Origin: Pseudomonadota bacterium
GTDB taxonomy: Bacteria > Pseudomonadota > Gammaproteobacteria > Xanthomonadales > Rhodanobacteraceae
Length of the DNA: 8,479 bases
Direction of reading: 5' to 3'
Assembly: GCA_025351555.1 (NCBI GenBank)
Contig: JANXVS010000109.1
Coordinates: forward strand, 1 to 8,479
Each line of letters starts with the position of its first letter. Positions within the stretch are counted from its first letter, which is position 1. Below the pieces are notes generated by a model. The model made no database searches. It was given only the letters and a program-made list of their open reading frames with translations, and had not been told where the DNA came from. Both the position numbers and the translations under genes were made by a program. This document shows, in pieces, positions 5,383 through 8,479 of this stretch.

Positions 5383-5994
5383 TTACGAAGTGGTCCGCCA
5401 CCAATTGCGCTGTCCATTGCCGGAAGAAGAGGACTCGAAACCATTTCGGAACAACTCAAAAAATTGGGACAAGGGAACCATCTCAAGACGCAGTGGGGGC
5501 GTGAACGGCGTATTCGGTACGCCGGTCGTGACTGGATCGTTTGGAATCGCGGGAACGACGTCGTAATTTGCAGGTGAATTTGCACCACATGCGTTGCCGT
5601 TAAAAGAGGAACCCATCGCCGAAATCGAAGCGGTGGGTGTTTTTGCTAAGTAGTAGAGCCCCCGGCTACCCGCGCCAAATACCATACCCCCGGCCTGGCC
5701 GGAGCCGCCCGTCGTCACGTAGGCCTGACCCGTACAATTGTTGGACGAAAACAAGAGGGCGGTAAAATCATAGGTCACCCCTGCGATATCGACTGCGGCG
5801 CTGGAAGAAGTCACCGAGCCTGACGCGCCATCCACAGAAAAACGATAACCCCGCACGCTATGGATCACCGTTAAGGACTCAGCGTACTCTCCAAGCAGAA
5901 CATTGTTCGCATCGTAAATGCCGCTGACGCCGGCCAAAGCCAAAGATGATGTCACGAAGTAAAGGCAGACACATCCGATAGTGAGCTTGATCAT
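5383..5994 (-). CDS. Small secreted protein with C-terminal FRNGFES motif, unknown function
   Basis: The 203-residue protein starts with a Sec signal peptide (MIKLTIGCVCLYFVTSSLALA, cleavage after ALA at about 21). The mature part begins GVSGIYDANNVLLGEY and is rich in Gly, Ser and Thr, as expected for an extracellular beta-rich protein. Two mature cysteines, C87 (in SSNNCTGQAYV) and C136 (GNACGAN), could form a disulfide. Near the end is LFRNGFES (181-188), followed by a polar, basic tail ending NWWRTTS. A GTG two codons upstream (6000) is also open, but GGAG at 6003-6006 lies only 2 nt from it and 8 nt from the ATG at 5994, which decides the start. I do not recognise a named domain; proteins of this layout are familiar to me as hypotheticals in Xanthomonadales. 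It lies 57 bp downstream of the EF-G-like gene on the same strand, with no visible terminator between them. Confidence 0.75.
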   Translation of the reverse strand: MIKLTIGCVCLYFVTSSLALAGVSGIYDANNVLLGEYAESLTVIHSVRGYRFSVDGASGSVTSSSAAVDIAGVTYDFTALLFSSNNCTGQAYVTTGGSGQAGGMVFGAGSRGLYYLAKTPTASISAMGSSFNGNACGANSPANYDVVPAIPNDPVTTGVPNTPFTPPLRLEMVPLSQFFELFRNGFESSSSGNGQRNWWRTTS

Positions 5995-6051
5995 GTTCAC
6001 TTCTCCAAGTTAGTCGTTCAGCCTAGATCGCCGCTGGAAGATCAGCAAGCG

Positions 6052-8109
6052 CTACTCCTCCTCCACCTTAGGCTTGTAAGCCTCCATCAACTGCTTTTGC
6101 ACCTGCGCCGGAACTGCATCGTAGTGGCTGAACTCGATGGCGTAGCGGCCTTTGCCGGCGGTCATGGCTTTCAGTTCGGTCTGGTAGTCGGTGACTTCTG
6201 CCAATGGGACTTGCGCCTTGATCACGAGTTCTCCGCCACGCAGTGAATCGGTGCCGTTGATGCGTGCGCGCTTGCTCGCCAGGCCGCCGGTGATGTCGCC
6301 CATGTGCACGTCGGGCACGAACACTTCCAGATTCACGATCGGTTCGAGCAGTTGCGGCTTGGCCTTGGCGATAGCGTCGAGGAAGGCTTTCTTGCCGGCG
6401 CTGACGAAGGCCACTTCCTTGGAGTCGACCGGGTGGTATTTGCCGTCGTATACAATTACCCGCACGTCCTGCATCTGGTAGCCGGCGACCGCGCCGTGTT
6501 CGAGCACTTGACGCACGCCTTTTTCAATCGCGGGCAGGAACTGGTTCGGAATCGTGCCGCCCTTGATTGCGTCCTCGAACTCGAAACCGCCGCCGCGCGG
6601 CAGCGGTTCGATACGCAGGAACACTTCGCCGAACTGACCCGCGCCGCCGGTCTGCTTCTTGTGGCGGTGATGGCCTTCGGCCTTGGCCGCGATGGTTTCG
6701 CGGTAGGCGATGCGCGGCGGCCGCGTTTTCACTTCGACACCGTAGCGTTCTTTCATGCGTTCCAGCATCAGTTTCAGATGCAGATCGCTCAGGCCGCGCA
6801 CCACGGATTCGTTCAATTCCTTGTTGTGTTCGTAGCGGAAGCACGGGTCTTCTTCGCTGAGTTTGTGCAGCGACACGGCCAGCTTCTGCTCCTGGCCCTT
6901 GTGCGCCGGTTCGACCGCGAGGCCGAACATCGGCTGCGGAAACTCCAGCGGCTTCAAGTGAAACTCATCTTCGTCGTGCGAATCGTGCAGCACCGCGTCG
7001 AAATGGATTTCCTCGATCTTGGCAATTGCGGCGATGTCGCCGGGAATCGCCTGATCGATCTCGACGTGATCCTTGCCCTTGAGTTTGAACAGGTGGCCGA
7101 CCTTGAAGGGCTTTTTGCTATCGTCGATGAGCAGCTGCGTGTCTTTCCTGATTGTGCCCTGATACATGCGGAACACGGACAGCTTGCCGACGAAGGGATC
7201 GTTGACGATCTTGAACACGTCGGCGATGACGTGCAGTTTCGGATCGGGCTTGGCTTCGATCGGCGCCGCGTCGGCGCCGCGGCCCTTGACGAAGGGCGGC
7301 GGATTGCCTTCTTTCGGATTGGGCAAAAGTTTTTCCATCAGCGCCAGCAATTCCTTCACGCCCGCGCCAGTGCGCGCCGAGACGAAACACACCGGCACCA
7401 GATGACCTTCGCGCAGGCATTGCTCGAACGCATCGTGCAGTTCCTGGCCGGACAAACCTTGTTCACCCTTGTCGAGAAAATGATCCATCACAGATTCATT
7501 GATCTCGACGACCTGGTCGATGATGCGTTGATGCGCTTCGGCGACGCTGCCGAAATCGGAGATGCCGCTCGGCTGGAAAAAACAGTCGACGACGGATTTG
7601 CCGTCATTGGCCGGCAGATTGATCGGCAGGCATTCCGGGCCGAACGTCTCGCGCAGTTGTTCGATCAATGCGCGGCAATTTCCCCCGTCGATTTTGTTGA
7701 CGACGATGATGCGCGCCAGGCCGCGCGCCTTGGCGTGGTGCATCAGGCGATGCGTGCCGTATTCAATCCCATTGTGCGCATTAACCACAATTGCACAAGT
7801 TTCCACGGCGGCGAGTGCGGTCAGCGTCGGCCCGCGGAAATCCGCCGCGCCGGGAGTATCAATCAAGTTGATGTGACAATCGCCTTCGCTGGCATTGGGC
7901 CGATCGATCGAGGCGATTACGGTGTTGAGCGATTGTTTGCGCTCTTTTTCCATCGGCTCGTAATCAGAAACCGTGGTGCCGCGCTCGACGGAGCCAGGAG
8001 CACCGATCACGCCGCCCGCATGCAGCAGGGCCTCGAACAGCGTGGTCTTGCCCGCGGCCGAATGGCCGACGAGCGCGATGTTTCGGATGCCTTCGGTGGT
8101 GTAAGCCAT
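6052..8109 (-). CDS. fusA2: EF-G-like translational GTPase (second, EF-G2-type paralogue)
   Basis: The 685-residue protein has the EF-G domain order. The G domain carries P-loop GHSAAGKT (15-22), switch I around TVSDYEPMEKERKQSL (46-61), DTPG (84-87), NKID (138-141) and SAR (244-246). Domain II is at about 290-375, domain III about 390-465, domain IV contains HKKQTGGAGQFGEV (483-496), and domain V contains EPIVNLEVFVPDVHMGDITGG (589-609). Switch I and switch II differ from canonical EF-G: the RGITI threonine is Ser60 (RKQSL), and the catalytic histidine of DTPGHVDF is Ala88 (DTPGAADF). This places it with EF-G-like paralogues rather than the translocase of the str operon, which should be elsewhere in the genome. 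Its exact role in translation, such as ribosome recycling or stress, is not settled by sequence. The start has AGGAG 6 nt upstream. Upstream sequence holds two palindromes. Confidence 0.93.
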   Translation of the reverse strand: MAYTTEGIRNIALVGHSAAGKTTLFEALLHAGGVIGAPGSVERGTTVSDYEPMEKERKQSLNTVIASIDRPNASEGDCHINLIDTPGAADFRGPTLTALAAVETCAIVVNAHNGIEYGTHRLMHHAKARGLARIIVVNKIDGGNCRALIEQLRETFGPECLPINLPANDGKSVVDCFFQPSGISDFGSVAEAHQRIIDQVVEINESVMDHFLDKGEQGLSGQELHDAFEQCLREGHLVPVCFVSARTGAGVKELLALMEKLLPNPKEGNPPPFVKGRGADAAPIEAKPDPKLHVIADVFKIVNDPFVGKLSVFRMYQGTIRKDTQLLIDDSKKPFKVGHLFKLKGKDHVEIDQAIPGDIAAIAKIEEIHFDAVLHDSHDEDEFHLKPLEFPQPMFGLAVEPAHKGQEQKLAVSLHKLSEEDPCFRYEHNKELNESVVRGLSDLHLKLMLERMKERYGVEVKTRPPRIAYRETIAAKAEGHHRHKKQTGGAGQFGEVFLRIEPLPRGGGFEFEDAIKGGTIPNQFLPAIEKGVRQVLEHGAVAGYQMQDVRVIVYDGKYHPVDSKEVAFVSAGKKAFLDAIAKAKPQLLEPIVNLEVFVPDVHMGDITGGLASKRARINGTDSLRGGELVIKAQVPLAEVTDYQTELKAMTAGKGRYAIEFSHYDAVPAQVQKQLMEAYKPKVEEE

Positions 8110-8128
8110 AAGCCTCTCCTATGTTTTT

Positions 8129-8146
8129 GCCATCATCCATGATGGC
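8129..8146. promoter_or_regulatory. Perfect 18-bp palindrome in the EF-G-like gene leader
   Basis: GCCATCATCCATGATGGC is an 8-2-8 perfect inverted repeat lying 8 bp beyond the AGGAG site of the EF-G-like gene. On the minus strand it is followed by AAAAA rather than T, so it is not an intrinsic terminator of incoming transcription. It could be a protein-binding site or a leader hairpin. It could also be part of a dispersed repeat. Confidence 0.45.
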
Positions 8147-8158
8147 GAGAATCACGAA

Positions 8159-8176
8159 GCGGTCATCGATGGCCGC
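8159..8176. repeat. Second palindrome, related half-sites
   Basis: GCGGTCATCGATGGCCGC pairs with itself as 8-2-8 with one G-T mismatch. It shares the GCCATC/GATGGC half-site with the perfect palindrome 12 bp away. A further GCCATC occurs at 8190-8195. The spacing and similarity suggest either a tandem operator or a decayed repeat array. Confidence 0.35.
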
Positions 8177-8184
8177 ACTTTTCA

Positions 8185-8259
8185 CTATTGCCATCTTGAT
8201 CGCGAAGACCACAGAGCGGGCGTCCTACGTCCCCGCCAATTTTGAATGGATGCTTTCAT
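8185..8259 (-). CDS. Possible short leader ORF (24 aa) before the EF-G-like gene
   Basis: ATG at 8259 is preceded by AAAGGAGAAGG (8264-8274; AGGAG at 8268-8272, 8 nt spacer), a good ribosome binding site. The frame reads MKASIQNWRGRR... to a TAG at 8187-8185, an Arg/Trp-rich peptide ending 75 bp before the EF-G-like ATG. The strong site is the only support. The sequence could be a leader peptide, a remnant, or part of a dispersed noncoding repeat. Confidence 0.25.
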   Translation of the reverse strand: MKASIQNWRGRRTPALWSSRSRWQ

Positions 8260-8324
8260 ACAGCCTTCTCCTTTCGCGCAGTCCGGTCAAGTAGCGCTGC
8301 GGCAGGTTGCGTTTAACCGCGGAT

Positions 8325-8479
8325 TTACGTCGCGCCGGCTACGCTGTGCTTGCCGTGGAATGCGCGAAGGAAGGCCGGGTGAGGGTCGCAGAAAGAATTG
8401 ACGCGCACGACGACGAGCAAGCCGCCGAGCGGGACCTGGCCGCTTGGCGCTTGGAAATCCGCCTGCACGCGCTGGCCGA
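8325..8479 (-). CDS. 3' end of an unidentified gene, cut by the window edge
   Basis: A minus-strand frame enters at the window end and stops at TAA (8327-8325), giving about 50 residues: GQRVQADFQAPSG, then QVPLGGLLVVVRVNSF, then CDPHPAFLRAFHG and KHSVAGAT. Almost all codons end in G or C, unlike the other two frames on this strand, which supports real coding. The alternation of hydrophobic residues in PLGGLLVVVRV suggests a beta strand. I cannot assign a family. A plus-strand frame open from about 8291 to the end is taken as its shadow. The stop lies 215 bp upstream of the EF-G-like ATG, so the two may or may not share a transcript. Confidence 0.45.
   Translation of the reverse strand, partial: GQRVQADFQAPSGQVPLGGLLVVVRVNSFCDPHPAFLRAFHGKHSVAGAT

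Noticed and set aside
5995..6000. GTG start at 6000 for the 203-aa secreted protein
   Set aside because: The GGAG ribosome binding site is only 2 nt from it, against 8 nt from the ATG at 5994.
6304..8142. 612-codon open frame on the plus strand
   Set aside because: It lies wholly antisense to the EF-G-like gene, which has all family motifs. The composition is typical of the complement of a GC-rich coding frame, and no domain is recognisable.
8121..8146. Intrinsic terminator formed by the 18-bp palindrome and the neighbouring T5 run
   Set aside because: On the plus strand the T run precedes the hairpin. On the minus strand the hairpin is followed by A residues. Neither fits an intrinsic terminator.
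7964..8212. 82-codon minus-strand frame running over the EF-G-like start
   Set aside because: It overlaps the EF-G-like gene in another frame. The overlap has shadow composition and there is no ribosome binding site for its start.

Overview
This window looks like a chromosomal segment from a GC-rich gammaproteobacterium, most likely a member of the Xanthomonadales (Rhodanobacteraceae or Xanthomonadaceae). The inference rests on four things: strong G/C preference at third codon positions, REP palindromes headed by GTAG (a class known from Xanthomonas and Stenotrophomonas), a second EF-G-like translational GTPase of the type common in that order, and secreted proteins carrying a [V/L]FxN[G/S]FES motif that I associate with that order. 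I could not run a database search, so the taxonomic call is a judgement.

Layout. Bases 1-21 hold the first codons of a minus-strand gene that leaves the window, followed by an AT-richer stretch (22-275) with nothing assignable. Bases 276-1823 form a probable minus-strand operon: a four-helix membrane protein of unknown function, a very short ORF encoding a signal peptide plus 21 residues (start overlaps the upstream stop as TGATG), and a predicted exported SAM-methyltransferase-fold protein. A divergent gene (2000-3394, plus) encodes a secreted lamin-tail-domain protein with three modules. Bases 3480-4266 (plus) are a two-gene operon of an ArsR-type repressor and an AHSA1/SRPBCC protein, preceded by a perfect 7-bp inverted repeat that is a candidate operator.

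From 4328 onward all genes I support are on the minus strand: a NnrU-family membrane protein (4328-5038), a small secreted protein (5383-5994), an EF-G-like GTPase (6052-8109) and the 3' end of an unidentified gene (8325-8479). The 344-bp gap between the NnrU-family gene and the secreted-protein gene is filled by two different inverted palindrome pairs (REPIN-like), and a third palindrome sits between the convergent AHSA1 and NnrU genes.

No toxin-antitoxin, CRISPR, phage or complete insertion-sequence genes are visible. The segment reads as housekeeping and accessory genes with dispersed repeats. The least explained items are the FxN[GS]FES motif shared by two unrelated secreted proteins, the tiny secreted-peptide ORF, the exported methyltransferase, and the clustered GCCATC palindromes ahead of the EF-G-like gene.
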